A stretch of DNA of 22,144 nucleotides from Candidatus Auribacterota bacterium. GTDB lineage: Bacteria > Auribacterota > JAFGBW01. The notes under the pieces were generated by a model. It ran no database searches, had not been told where the DNA came from, and worked only from the letters and a program-made list of their open reading frames with translations. Positions 6,789 to 15,183 of this stretch are shown here, piece by piece. Each line of letters opens with the position of its first letter. Positions within the stretch are counted from its first letter, which is position 1. The translations under genes were made by a program, and so were the position numbers. The stretch lies in the NCBI GenBank assembly GCA_016932965.1, contig JAFGBW010000043.1:1-22144 (forward strand), written 5' to 3'.

Positions 6789-8183
6789 ATGACTGACAGA
6801 AAAACACAAGACGCACTCCTCTATGCTTCGAATCATTTTGACGAAACCCTGGACCAATTGAAGGAATTGGTTCGGATCCCAGGAATCAGTTTTAAAGATC
6901 ATGACCCATTATACCTGGAACAAACCGCGGATGCGTGTATGGCTCTGTTGAAGAAAACGGGTCTTGGGCATGTTAAAAAAATCCGTGTAAAAAATGCGCC
7001 TCCCTACGTATACGGGGACTGGCTTCATGCCAGGAATCCTTTTACCATTTTATTGTACGCTCATTATGATGTTCAGCCGCCGTTAAGAGAAACATATTGG
7101 CATTCACCTCCTTATGAACCCCTTGAAAAGAACGGCCGTTTATACGGGCGAGGCACAGCCGATGATAAGGCCGGAATATTGATTCATGCCGCCAGCATTC
7201 ATGCCTGGCTCAAGACAGCGGGGTCTCTTCCCGTCAATATCAAAGTGATCATAGAGGGAGAAGAAGAGACAGGGTCGCGTCATTTCAGATCTCTGCTTGA
7301 ACAATACTCTCATGAGCTTAATAATGACTGCCTGATTGTGGCTGACATGTCTAATTTTGACACAGGCTTTCCTGCCATCATCTGTTCTATTCGGGGACTT
7401 GTGTCTGTTGAACTTTTCCTTCAAACCATGGATCATCCGCTGCACTCGGGTATGTGGGGTGGGCCGCTTCCTGATCCCATTCTGGCCATGGCCAAAATAT
7501 TGTCAGGTTTGGTGGATAGAAAGGGGCGGATAGCCATCCCGGGCCTTTATCCCATGATACGGCCCTTATCCGGGAAAGAAAACAAACAGTTGAGCAAACT
7601 TCCTCTTTCGATCAGTTCTTTTAGAAAACAGGCAGGTCTTTTATCAGGAGTGCCTCTTTTTCCCGCAAATGGACCGGTCTGGAAACAGCTCTGGCGGGAG
7701 CCGTCACTGGCGGTGAATTCAATTGAATCCGGAAGCAGAAAAGGGGCAGGGAATGTGATCATGAACGAGGCATGGTGCCGTATCGGAATACGGACCGTCA
7801 ATGACATGAAGCCGGAAAAAGTGATGAAGTTGCTCGTGAGAAAAATACAATCGCTGGTTCCTTGGGGTGCAAAACTCAAAATAATCCCTGACGGAATGGT
7901 GGATTCCTGGATTGCGGACATCTCCCATCCCGCATATGAACTGATGAAACAGGCCATGACATCAGGGTATGGGAAAGCGCCTGTCTTTGCAGGCAGTGGA
8001 GGCTCTATTCCTTTGGTGTTTGATTTTTCAAAGATTTTTCCGCGAGTTCCAGTACTTTTGACCGGAGTAGAAGACCCTTGTTCACAGGCTCATTCTGAAA
8101 ACGAATCTTTGAGTCTTTTGGATTTTAAAAAAGCCATTTATTCACAGATTCATTTTTTTGAAAAAGCGGGAGAATCTTTTTAA
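6789..8183 (+). CDS. M20-family metallopeptidase (dipeptidase-like)
   Basis: A 464-residue two-zinc hydrolase of the M20 (ArgE/DapE/CPG2/CNDP-like) family, probably cytoplasmic because no signal peptide is visible. The active-site set is complete: H92 and D94 in AHYDVQP, bridging D125 in GRGTADDKAG, the general-base/metal glutamate pair E159-E160 in EGEEETGS, D186 in VADMSN, and the C-terminal metal histidine H435 in QAHSENE. A dimerisation/lid insertion lies at about 195-320 (LHSGMWGG...). Length and the YDVQPP form resemble non-specific dipeptidases more than DapE or ArgE, so peptide turnover is the best guess; exact substrate unknown. The ATG at 6789 is the first start after an in-frame stop at 6777 and has no strong ribosome-binding site. 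Monocistronic by appearance. Confidence 0.9.
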   Translation: MTDRKTQDALLYASNHFDETLDQLKELVRIPGISFKDHDPLYLEQTADACMALLKKTGLGHVKKIRVKNAPPYVYGDWLHARNPFTILLYAHYDVQPPLRETYWHSPPYEPLEKNGRLYGRGTADDKAGILIHAASIHAWLKTAGSLPVNIKVIIEGEEETGSRHFRSLLEQYSHELNNDCLIVADMSNFDTGFPAIICSIRGLVSVELFLQTMDHPLHSGMWGGPLPDPILAMAKILSGLVDRKGRIAIPGLYPMIRPLSGKENKQLSKLPLSISSFRKQAGLLSGVPLFPANGPVWKQLWREPSLAVNSIESGSRKGAGNVIMNEAWCRIGIRTVNDMKPEKVMKLLVRKIQSLVPWGAKLKIIPDGMVDSWIADISHPAYELMKQAMTSGYGKAPVFAGSGGSIPLVFDFSKIFPRVPVLLTGVEDPCSQAHSENESLSLLDFKKAIYSQIHFFEKAGESF

Positions 8184-8194
8184 AAAAAGATTCT
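8171..8194 (+). terminator. A/T-rich stem at the end of the M20 gene
   Basis: AGAATCTTTTT (8171-8181) pairs perfectly with AAAAAGATTCT (8184-8194), overlapping the TAA stop. The stem is long but poor in G/C and the T tail is short, so its strength as a terminator is uncertain. Confidence 0.4.
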
Positions 8195-8224
8195 TTGCTA
8201 TCGCTCAGAATAAAAAAAAGGAGT

Positions 8225-8250
8225 CCCGCAGAGGCTTGGGAGGCGCAGAG
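8225..8250 (-). repeat. Inverted copy of the CTCTGCGCC-type repeat
   Basis: On the minus strand this reads CTCTGCGCC, TCCCAAGCC, TCTGCGGG, sharing the CTCTGCGCCTC core with 6717-6740 in the opposite orientation. The two copies flank the M20 gene. Confidence 0.6.
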
Positions 8251-8276
8251 AATAGTAAATACTGAATAGTGAATAG
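8251..8276 (+). repeat. Heptamer array (AATAGTG type)
   Basis: AATAGTA, AATACTG, AATAGTG and a partial AATAG run at exact period 7, directly abutting the CTCTGCG repeat. It lies between two convergent genes. Confidence 0.65.
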
Positions 8277-8313
8277 AAATTGGGAAGGAAAAAAATCTTT
8301 CGGCGAATTCAAG

Positions 8314-8333
8314 CCTTCACCTCTGGTGGAAGG
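8314..8333 (-). terminator. Hairpin and T-run after the GGDEF-EAL gene
   Basis: On the minus strand CCTTCCACC pairs with GGTGAAGG around an AGA loop with one bulged base. It comes 13 bases past the stop of the GGDEF-EAL gene. A run of seven T follows 18 bases later, after a small TTCGCCGAA stem, so termination may use the second stem. Confidence 0.35.
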
Positions 8334-8346
8334 ATCTGACTTTAGA

Positions 8347-10428
8347 TCAACACGGAATCTTGAATTTCCCCTTCATCAATAAAGGAAATATATCTTCCGC
8401 GTTGAGAGGAGTGCAAAACAGATATCCCTGTACTTCCTTGCATCCGATGGCTTTTAAGCAATTCAGCTGCTCAACCGTTTCTATGCCCTCTGCGATCACA
8501 TCCAGATTAAGGCTTGAAGCCAAGCTGAAAATAGCCTTCACAATGGCCAGCACATCTTTTTTCTCCGTTATGTCCCGGATAAATGACCTGTCAATTTTTA
8601 AAGTATGGAACGGAAACCGTTTCAAATAACTCAAAGATGAATAGCCTGTTCCAAAATCATCAATGACAAAACGGATGCCGATTTTATTCAGTTGATTCAG
8701 GATGGGAGAGGTTACTTCCACATTGAACATCGCCATGTGCTCGGTGATTTCCATTTCCAAAAAAGATGAATCCATCCCGGACACACGAATGATCTGATTC
8801 ACTTTTTCAGGAAAATCCTTATTCTGGAACTGGACGGGTGAAAGATTCACTGCCATGCGCAGAGGCGGACAGCCTTTTCCCATCCAGACTTTATGCTGGG
8901 AACAGGCTGTTTGAAGAACCCAGTTTCCAATGGGGATGATCAGCCCGGTTTCCTCGGCAAGCGGGATGAAGGAATCAGGGGAAACAATTCCCAAATCAGG
9001 ATGTTTCCACCGGATGAGGGCCTCCACTCCTGAGATGAGTCCTGCGACCAGATTGATCCTGGGTTGATAATACAGGGTGAACTCTCCGTGATCCAGCGCC
9101 TTTCTAAGGCTGTTTTCCATCGCCAATTGTTCAAAAGTCCGGGTGTTGATTTCCGGAGTATAGAGCTGATAACTGTTTTTCCCCTGATTTTTAGCCCGGT
9201 ACATCGCAATATCTGCATGTTTGACCAGTGTTTCCATGTTTTCTCCATCCATGGGATAAAGACTGACACCCATGCTGGCTCCGATAAACCATTCCCTCTC
9301 ACCGAGGAAGAACCCCTTTGAAAGTTCATATAAAATTTTTTTGGCAACTAAAGTGGCATGCTGAACTTTTTTGATATCTGTCAGGATAAAAATGAACTCA
9401 TCCCCTCCCATGCGGGCAAGGGTATCTGTTTCCCGGATACATCCTCTCAGTTTTTCAGCTACATGCTGGAGTAGAAGATCCCCAAAATGATGTCCCATTG
9501 TATCATTGATGTTTTTAAATCCGTCGAGATCCAGAAGAAGAATGGCAATCATTTCATTGTAACGTTTGGAACGGGCCATGGATTGCTTCAAACGGTCATA
9601 AAAAAGATAGCGGTTGGGAAGTCTTGTGAGCGAATCCAAATGACCCATTTGGATGAGCGGCTCTTCCCCCTGTTTCTTTCCCGTGATATCCAGAATGGAT
9701 CCGGTCATTCGGCATGGGGAATTGTCCTGACTGAAAATGGTTTCTCCCCGCAGTTGAATCCATTTATATTCTCCGCTTTTAGTCAGAATACGCACCTGAA
9801 CCTGAAAACAGGACTGAGCATATTGATATCGATGAGTATGCATGAGACGTTCCAAAGCAATTCGTTCATCAGGATGGAACCAGTCCAGCCATTCTTGAAA
9901 GGAACAATGGTTTCCCTGTCCAGAGTGATCCATGATCTGAAGACACAGATCGGATAATAACATCACTTCCTGGTTGAAATTCCATTCCCAGAATCCTTCC
10001 TGAATCCATCCAAGAACCTCTTCCCACTGCTGCCCTCCTTCTGTGAGACGTTCTGTATTTTTTTGGATTTCCAGCAGAAAACGGATTTTGCTTCTTAGGA
10101 TTTCGCTGACAACGGGTTTTAAAAGACAATCAACAAAACCGTGGAATTTAACGAACCATTTATCATGCCATTCTTCTGTTACCAGAAAAACCGGTATGGA
10201 TTTTTTAAGATGCCGTTGCAGTTCGGTATAAACGGGAAAAATGGCTTTTGATGGAAAATCTAAAATGATCAGGAAGCAATCCTGTTTTGAAAGAAGAATG
10301 AGCGCTTTTGAGACAGAAGAAGTTTTGATGAGTGAATAGTCCTCTTCATTGGAAAAGGATTCCAGCATGGAAATGAGTTCTGAACGGTCGTCCGAAATAA
10401 GCAGAATGGGACTTTTCACATATGGCAT
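8347..10428 (-). CDS. REC-PAS-GGDEF-EAL c-di-GMP signalling protein
   Basis: A 693-residue soluble protein able, on motif evidence, both to make and to hydrolyse cyclic di-GMP. Residues 6-118 form a receiver-like domain with acidic pair D13/D14, candidate phosphorylation site D57, T84 and K104; the loop after D57 lacks the usual MPxxxG, so activity is uncertain. A PAS/PAC sensor covers about 130-250 (WEWNF...YKWIQLRGE...GSILDIT). The cyclase domain (262-425) has DxLTxLPNR, GGDEF at 341-345 and an intact inhibitory RxxD site at 332-335. The phosphodiesterase domain (435-690) has EAL at 469-471, NLS, EITE, DDFGTGYSSL, KIDRSFI, AEGIET and QGYLF, the full catalytic set. No strong ribosome-binding site precedes the ATG; GTG at codon 4 is an alternative. 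It is divergent from a kinase/HD-GYP pair with which it may form a circuit. Confidence 0.95.
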   Translation of the reverse strand: MPYVKSPILLISDDRSELISMLESFSNEEDYSLIKTSSVSKALILLSKQDCFLIILDFPSKAIFPVYTELQRHLKKSIPVFLVTEEWHDKWFVKFHGFVDCLLKPVVSEILRSKIRFLLEIQKNTERLTEGGQQWEEVLGWIQEGFWEWNFNQEVMLLSDLCLQIMDHSGQGNHCSFQEWLDWFHPDERIALERLMHTHRYQYAQSCFQVQVRILTKSGEYKWIQLRGETIFSQDNSPCRMTGSILDITGKKQGEEPLIQMGHLDSLTRLPNRYLFYDRLKQSMARSKRYNEMIAILLLDLDGFKNINDTMGHHFGDLLLQHVAEKLRGCIRETDTLARMGGDEFIFILTDIKKVQHATLVAKKILYELSKGFFLGEREWFIGASMGVSLYPMDGENMETLVKHADIAMYRAKNQGKNSYQLYTPEINTRTFEQLAMENSLRKALDHGEFTLYYQPRINLVAGLISGVEALIRWKHPDLGIVSPDSFIPLAEETGLIIPIGNWVLQTACSQHKVWMGKGCPPLRMAVNLSPVQFQNKDFPEKVNQIIRVSGMDSSFLEMEITEHMAMFNVEVTSPILNQLNKIGIRFVIDDFGTGYSSLSYLKRFPFHTLKIDRSFIRDITEKKDVLAIVKAIFSLASSLNLDVIAEGIETVEQLNCLKAIGCKEVQGYLFCTPLNAEDIFPLLMKGKFKIPC

Positions 10429-10551
10429 TTTAAAAAAAAATATCCTTTTTGGAAATAAGAATCGCTGCCGCGTTTCTTGGTTGAAATCAGCAGGACAAAC
10501 TGAATCCTTAAAAAAAGATTGAAAAAAAGAAAAAAAAGCAAAAGAATTGAA

Positions 10552-10587
10552 ATTCCCTGCAGTTCATTGTAGGAAACTGTAGGGAAT
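10552..10587. repeat. 13-base hairpin in the divergent signalling promoter region
   Basis: ATTCCCTGCAGTT (10552-10564) pairs with AACTGTAGGGAAT (10575-10587), one G-T position, loop of 10 bases. It is in the 265-base gap between the GGDEF-EAL gene and the kinase gene, about 107 bases before the kinase ATG. No T-run follows, so it looks like an operator or leader structure rather than a terminator. I see no c-di-GMP riboswitch consensus. Confidence 0.5.
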
Positions 10588-10693
10588 CAACGCTCAAAAG
10601 GATGCTTCGCAGCGGATTTTCCGGTTCTTTTTCGCGGCAGACAAGGGAGTTAAGGCTTGCGAATTCAACATCAATGAGACAATAAAGAAAAAT

Positions 10694-12397
10694 ATGGAAG
10701 AAAAACGCATACTGCTGGTGGAAGATGACGAAGAAGAGGCATTGAATCTAAAAACAGTGCTTGAAAACAGCGGTTATGCCGTCACGTTAGCCGATAACGG
10801 TGAGAGGGCTTATAAATTGTATCGAGCCTTCACAGGTTATCTTGTTCTCACTGATATCAACATGCCGGGCATGTCCGGTCTTGAACTTCTGAAAAAAATC
10901 AGGGAAATCAGCGAGGATGCCGTGGTCATTCTCATCACGGGTTATTCAGAACTGGAAAAAACCCGCGATGCCGTTCATTATGGAGCGTTTGATTATCTGG
11001 TCAAACCCCTGGAGAAAGCCAGCCTCTTGAAAAGCGTAGACAAGGCTTTTGATAAATATAAGGGGAGCCACGAGAAACGCCGCTATCAGGAAGAGCTGCA
11101 GCAAAATGTGGATGATATCTCTAAAACCCTTCAAATCCAGAAGGAGGCCCTTCAAAGGGAACAGGAGCGCACACGCGGTATCATAGAGGCCGCCCATATC
11201 GGCTTTCTGGTTCTGGACGGAGAAAGTGAGGAAGTCTATTTATTGAATAAACGCGGCAGGGAACTCCTTCTCTCCAAGCCGTGCAGAGAAGAGGATTATT
11301 TTTTAAAAAATTATTGCGAGATTTTTCCTGATAACATCGTTGAAATCATAAAAAAGCTCATCTTGAGAATTCAGACTGAGAAGTCCGTCATCAATGGGGG
11401 AATCCTGTCTCTCACGGAAGGTCCTGTTTTGGATTTTGTGGGTTACCCCATTCTCATGGAAGACCGCATCAGTTCTATTGTCATTGTCGTGGAAGACATC
11501 ACCGAAAAGCAGGTTTTGGAAAAACAAATCCTGCAGTCATCCCGTCTGGCGGATATTGGAGAACTGGCAGCGGTTGTGGGGCATGAAATCAATAATCCTA
11601 TCGCCTTCATCACCAGCAACACGCATTCTCTCGAGAAATACCTGAAAAAAATACAGGAATTTGCCGCGAAAATAGATGAAATCGAGGCCTTTTTCTCTGA
11701 AATTGAAATTGATGAGGCAAAGATCCTGGATATCTATCAGGGAGTCTTGAGTCTGAATGAAAAAATTCAAGGCAAAAAAGAGGAAATCAGCGCACTGAAA
11801 AAACAGCTTAAAATAAAGAGCGCGCTGTCCAGCATGGAGGAGATCATCCGGGAAAATCTGGAAGGATTGGACCGGATCAAAAAAATCGTCCTGGATTTAA
11901 AAACACTTTCCTATATGGGAGAAGAAAAAATCGAAGAAGCGGATATCAACAAAGTCATTCAAAACACGATAGACATGGTCTGGAATCAGTTGAAATACAA
12001 GGTCGAAGTGGTCCGTCGATTCGGCTCCATACCTTTATTGCGATGCTACCCCAGGCAGATTTCCCAGGTATTCACCAATATCATTGTCAATGCAGCCCAG
12101 GCCATTCATAAGAAGGGCACCATCACCATACGAACCTGGTATGAAAATCAGGCGGTCAATATTGAAATATCCGATACCGGATGCGGAATGGATGAATCGG
12201 TGCAAAAAAAACTGTTTAACCCGTTTTTTACCACCAAAAAAATCGGAAAAGGCACTGGACTGGGTTTGAGCATTTCCTATAAGATCATTTCAAAGCATCA
12301 GGGCACGATTACGGTAAAAAGTGAACCGGCTAAAGGTTCCACGTTTATTATCCGGCTGCCTCTGGCTGGAATGAAAGAAAACGAGGAAAAGGGATGA
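10694..12397 (+). CDS. REC-PAS sensor histidine kinase
   Basis: A 567-residue cytoplasmic kinase with no membrane segment. Residues 5-120 are a receiver domain with acidic pair D11/D12, phosphorylation site D54 (LTDINMPGMSG), ITGYSE and VKPLEK, all canonical. A coiled coil at about 125-160 leads to a PAS domain (about 162-275, ending VVVEDITEKQ). The HisKA domain carries H297 in GHEINNPIAF; a long charged coiled-coil insertion (about 320-395) separates its two helices, as seen in a common class of kinases. The HATPase domain has the N box (NIIVNAAQAI), DTGCGM, FFTTK and GKGTGLGLS. An N-terminal receiver implies the kinase is itself controlled by an upstream kinase. Its TGA overlaps the ATG of the REC-HD-GYP gene (ATGA), making that protein the obvious phosphotransfer partner. 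Confidence 0.95.
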   Translation: MEEKRILLVEDDEEEALNLKTVLENSGYAVTLADNGERAYKLYRAFTGYLVLTDINMPGMSGLELLKKIREISEDAVVILITGYSELEKTRDAVHYGAFDYLVKPLEKASLLKSVDKAFDKYKGSHEKRRYQEELQQNVDDISKTLQIQKEALQREQERTRGIIEAAHIGFLVLDGESEEVYLLNKRGRELLLSKPCREEDYFLKNYCEIFPDNIVEIIKKLILRIQTEKSVINGGILSLTEGPVLDFVGYPILMEDRISSIVIVVEDITEKQVLEKQILQSSRLADIGELAAVVGHEINNPIAFITSNTHSLEKYLKKIQEFAAKIDEIEAFFSEIEIDEAKILDIYQGVLSLNEKIQGKKEEISALKKQLKIKSALSSMEEIIRENLEGLDRIKKIVLDLKTLSYMGEEKIEEADINKVIQNTIDMVWNQLKYKVEVVRRFGSIPLLRCYPRQISQVFTNIIVNAAQAIHKKGTITIRTWYENQAVNIEISDTGCGMDESVQKKLFNPFFTTKKIGKGTGLGLSISYKIISKHQGTITVKSEPAKGSTFIIRLPLAGMKENEEKG

Positions 12398-13488
12398 ACT
12401 CAATCCCGTCCATATTATTCATTGATGATGAACCTTATATTTTAAAGAGTCTTCAACGTTTATTCGAAGATGAAAATTATGAGATCCTCACTGCCAATAA
12501 CGGTGAAGAAGGATTAAAGATACTGGAATCCAGACCGGTAACGCTGGTCATATCGGATTACCGGATGCCGGAAATTGACGGAGTGCAATTCTTTTTAAAG
12601 GCGGCGGAATTAAATCCCGATGCGATCCGGATCATGCTGACGGGATATGCGGACATTGAAGTCATTGTGAGCGCCATCAATCAGGGACAGGTTTTTCGTT
12701 TTATCACCAAACCCTGGAATGAGGAAGAATTCAAACTCATGGTGAAAGACTGCATCCAGCATCACGAACTGCGCATGGAAAACCGCCGTCTGAATGAGCT
12801 GACTTTCAGACAGAATGAGGAACTGAAGATCTTAAACACGAACCTGCAGTCAAAAATTGACGCCGCAACAAAAGAAATTCAGGGGAAAAACGTCAAGCTG
12901 GAACTGCTTTATAAAGCCCTGGATCAAAGTTTTTTTGAAACCATCAAATTGATTCTCAAAGTCATAGAAACGCACAACAATAAACTGGGCGAACATTCCA
13001 AGAAAGTGACTCATCTGGCGGAAAGCATAGGAAAAGACATGGGGCTTTCTCAGCAGGAACTCCGAAATGTGCAAATCGCCGGGTTGCTTCATGATCTGGG
13101 AAAGATCAATCTCCCTCTTGAAATTCTGTTTAAAAACGAAAGCTTATTGTCACCGGAACAGCGGCAGGCATTGCGGCAGCATCCCTTGACCGGCAATATG
13201 TATCTTGCCTCCATCGAACGCCTCAAACCTGTATCGGAAATCATCCTTCACCATCATGAAAACCTGGACGGGAGCGGCTATCCTTTCGGAAAAAAAGAGG
13301 AAGAGATTCCGCTGGAAGCAAAGATCATCAGCGTGGCGGATGCCTATGCCAATGCGGTCAGCGGTCTCATCCATGGAAGCGCGCCGCTGATGCCGCACGA
13401 GGCTTTCCAGCAGATAAAAGTCCAGGCAGGAACTAAATTCGATCCAAAAATCCTGGATCATCTGGAACAGGTTCTTAAAAAAAACTGA
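12394..13488 (+). CDS. REC-HD-GYP response regulator (RpfG-like)
   Basis: A 364-residue response regulator predicted to degrade c-di-GMP when phosphorylated. The receiver (6-120) has D11/D12, phosphorylation site D55 (VISDYRMPEIDG), LTGYAD and TKPW with the conserved lysine. A helical linker (about 125-175) leads to the HD-GYP domain: HD at 233-234 (LLHDLGKINLP), paired histidines HHENLDGSGYP with GYP at 295-297, and VADAYANAV. The metal-ligand aspartate of VAD is kept, but the usual following DALT motif reads ANAV, a departure from the family. Start overlaps the upstream kinase stop by 4 bases, with GAGG about 7 bases ahead, so the two are co-translated. Cyclic di-GMP hydrolysis is inferred from motifs. 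Confidence 0.95.
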   Translation: MNSIPSILFIDDEPYILKSLQRLFEDENYEILTANNGEEGLKILESRPVTLVISDYRMPEIDGVQFFLKAAELNPDAIRIMLTGYADIEVIVSAINQGQVFRFITKPWNEEEFKLMVKDCIQHHELRMENRRLNELTFRQNEELKILNTNLQSKIDAATKEIQGKNVKLELLYKALDQSFFETIKLILKVIETHNNKLGEHSKKVTHLAESIGKDMGLSQQELRNVQIAGLLHDLGKINLPLEILFKNESLLSPEQRQALRQHPLTGNMYLASIERLKPVSEIILHHHENLDGSGYPFGKKEEEIPLEAKIISVADAYANAVSGLIHGSAPLMPHEAFQQIKVQAGTKFDPKILDHLEQVLKKN

Positions 13489-13504
13489 CACGGACTATCC
13501 GTGT
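13488..13504. terminator. Bidirectional hairpin terminator
   Basis: ACACGGA (13488-13494) and TCCGTGT (13498-13504) form a perfect 7-base stem with a CTA loop in the 15 bases between two convergent stop codons. On the minus strand it is followed by CAGTTTTTTT, a proper T tract, so it should end the small membrane-protein transcript; on the plus strand the tail is only TATTTC. Confidence 0.65.
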
Positions 13505-13827
13505 TATTTCAACAACGCCAGCAGCTGTTCTATCAGATCCTTTTGTTCAGGGGGCAAAGTATTGACCAGATGTTGAAATTGATCCGATTTGATATAATGA
13601 ACAGCTTCAAAACCGAGATATAAGGGGAGAATCGTTATCGTAATCATCATGAGGGAAATCAGGATTTTTGAGGCCCAGTTGAATTTTGGGGAAAGAACTA
13701 AAAATGGGATGCCGAACGGGCCGACAGAGAGAAGCATCACCCATACTGCCCACTTGTTATAATACCATGGGACTTTAGGTTCAACGTCAGCATTTGATGC
13801 GTTTGTCTTTGTATCCGGATGTTGCAT
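13504..13827 (-). CDS. Small two-helix membrane protein of unknown function
   Basis: 107 residues from the ATG at 13827. A polar N-terminal tail is followed by PWYYNKWAVW, a first membrane helix with a VGPFGIPFL motif, an SPKFNWASKI loop, a second membrane helix (ISLMMITITILPLYLGF) and a C-terminal amphipathic tail ending EQLLALLK. The GPFGLP-loop-sP.F layout recurs in uncharacterised small membrane proteins, some with an N-terminal zinc ribbon, which is absent here. An upstream in-frame ATG at 13845 would add six residues, but the AAAGGCGG sequence that can serve as ribosome-binding site lies between the two ATGs, 7 bases before the one at 13827. Function unknown; divergent from the exported TPR gene. 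Confidence 0.7.
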   Translation of the reverse strand: MQHPDTKTNASNADVEPKVPWYYNKWAVWVMLLSVGPFGIPFLVLSPKFNWASKILISLMMITITILPLYLGFEAVHYIKSDQFQHLVNTLPPEQKDLIEQLLALLK

Positions 13828-13888
13828 GCGGTATCCGCCTTTCATCTTTTTCTGCCGAAAATAAAAAAATGCTTTCGCAGCTTTTTTG

Positions 13889-13918
13889 GAGACAAAAAAT
13901 ATTGTGATCGCCTATAAT
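13889..13918 (+). promoter_or_regulatory. Possible promoter for the TPR/acyltransferase unit
   Basis: A perfect TATAAT at 13913-13918 lies 18 bases after a poor -35 match (GAGACA, 13889-13894) and 53 bases before the GTG start of the TPR gene. Confidence 0.4.
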
Positions 13919-13971
13919 AAAATATCCGGTTAATCAGACAACTTCAAGATAAACAGGAGACGATTTCAACC

Positions 13972-15183
13972 GTGCGTTACATCTTTGTGTTTAGTTCATT
14001 GCTCGGATGCCTGACCTTTTTTTGTCCGGCTCAAGTCATCGAGGACGGTTCCATTTCCAGGAAGCTGGAACAATTGGAACAGCAAATCCGGGTTAATCCG
14101 GATGAACCTTCTTCCTATTATAACCGGGGCCTTGTTTATTTAAAACAAAAAGCCTGGGTTGAGTCCCGTCTGGATTTCAAGAAATATCTTTCCCTTTGTC
14201 CGGATCAGGCAAAAGGATGGAACAACCTGGCTGCCACTCAATTTCATCTTCAAGAATATCCGGAAGCGCTTGATTCATGGGAAAGGGCATTGAAACTCGA
14301 ACCGGATTCCATTGTTTTTTTTAAGAATAAGATCATTGTTCTGCAAAAATTAAAGCGTTACTCAGAGGCACTGGCTTTGATCGAACAAAGAAAACTCAAC
14401 GGGTTCAGATGGCATGTTTTGAAAGCAGACCTTTTACACGGATTGGACCGGCCGGAAGAGGAAATCAAAGAACTGAAAGCGGCGCTTGAGTCAAATCCGG
14501 ATAACGCAGACCTCCGTTATCGCCTGGCGAATCTCATTAAAAAAAGAGGCCATATCCGGGAAGCAAAAGAAGAATTCATGAAACTGACAAGGCCTGGAAA
14601 AGGACAAATGCCTGAAGCCTTCTATCAGCTGGCTTTACTGGAATATAAGGAAAATAATCTGAATCAGAGTCTTTCATACATCGACCGATGGCTCCTGATT
14701 TACCCGAATGATGTGACTGGACTGCAATTTCAGGCTTATCTGCGTGAAACTGTCTGGCAAAAGGAGGCCTATGACAGTTATAAGAAGGGGCTCATCTCGG
14801 AGAGCAGGCAGCTTTATGATAAACTGATCAAGGAATTCCCTGAAAAGGCCGTTTATTATTTCAACCGCGGATTGTGCCTGATGAAACTCAATAAAAATGA
14901 AGAAGCCATCCGTGATTTTACATTTGTGTTGAGCTTGCACCCGCGGCATCAGGAGGCGCTTTATCAAAGAGGACGGCTTTTTTTGCTTGAGAAGGGCTGG
15001 AAGGACGCGGCTTCCGATTTTCTGGCTCTTTCTGCTGTGACCCCTTCTAAAGAAATCTGGCTCAATCTTTCGGTCTGCTCCTATAACATGGATGAGGAGG
15101 AACTCTCAAATCAATATTATCAAAAGGCCAGGGATATGGATCCATCCCTGCCTGAGTACCATGAATTCTATAGGCAAAAATGA
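13972..15183 (+). CDS. Exported multi-TPR protein
   Basis: 403 residues starting at GTG 13972, with AGGAGA 11 bases upstream. The N-terminus (MRYIFVFSSLLGCLTFFCPAQ) is a Sec-type signal split here as MRYIFVFSS and LLGCLTFFCPA, with likely signal-peptidase cleavage after CPA. LLGC resembles a lipobox, but the hydrophobic run continues past the cysteine, so a lipoprotein is less likely. The rest is about eight TPR units (for example YYNRGLVYLKQ, WNNLAATQFHLQEYPEAL, YYFNRGLCLMKLNKNEEAI, WLNLSVCSYN), giving a periplasmic scaffold. The stop is followed after one base by the ATG of an LpxL-like acyltransferase, so both are probably made from one message. A role in envelope assembly is inference from that linkage only. 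Confidence 0.85.
   Translation: MRYIFVFSSLLGCLTFFCPAQVIEDGSISRKLEQLEQQIRVNPDEPSSYYNRGLVYLKQKAWVESRLDFKKYLSLCPDQAKGWNNLAATQFHLQEYPEALDSWERALKLEPDSIVFFKNKIIVLQKLKRYSEALALIEQRKLNGFRWHVLKADLLHGLDRPEEEIKELKAALESNPDNADLRYRLANLIKKRGHIREAKEEFMKLTRPGKGQMPEAFYQLALLEYKENNLNQSLSYIDRWLLIYPNDVTGLQFQAYLRETVWQKEAYDSYKKGLISESRQLYDKLIKEFPEKAVYYFNRGLCLMKLNKNEEAIRDFTFVLSLHPRHQEALYQRGRLFLLEKGWKDAASDFLALSAVTPSKEIWLNLSVCSYNMDEEELSNQYYQKARDMDPSLPEYHEFYRQK

Noticed and set aside
9487-9957. 156-codon plus-strand frame inside the GGDEF-EAL gene
   Set aside because: Antisense to the PAS and GGDEF motifs of a confident gene; its translation shows no family features.
10588-10693. c-di-GMP riboswitch ahead of the kinase gene
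   Set aside because: Expected from context, but I could not find the GEMM core or paired-stem consensus in the leader.
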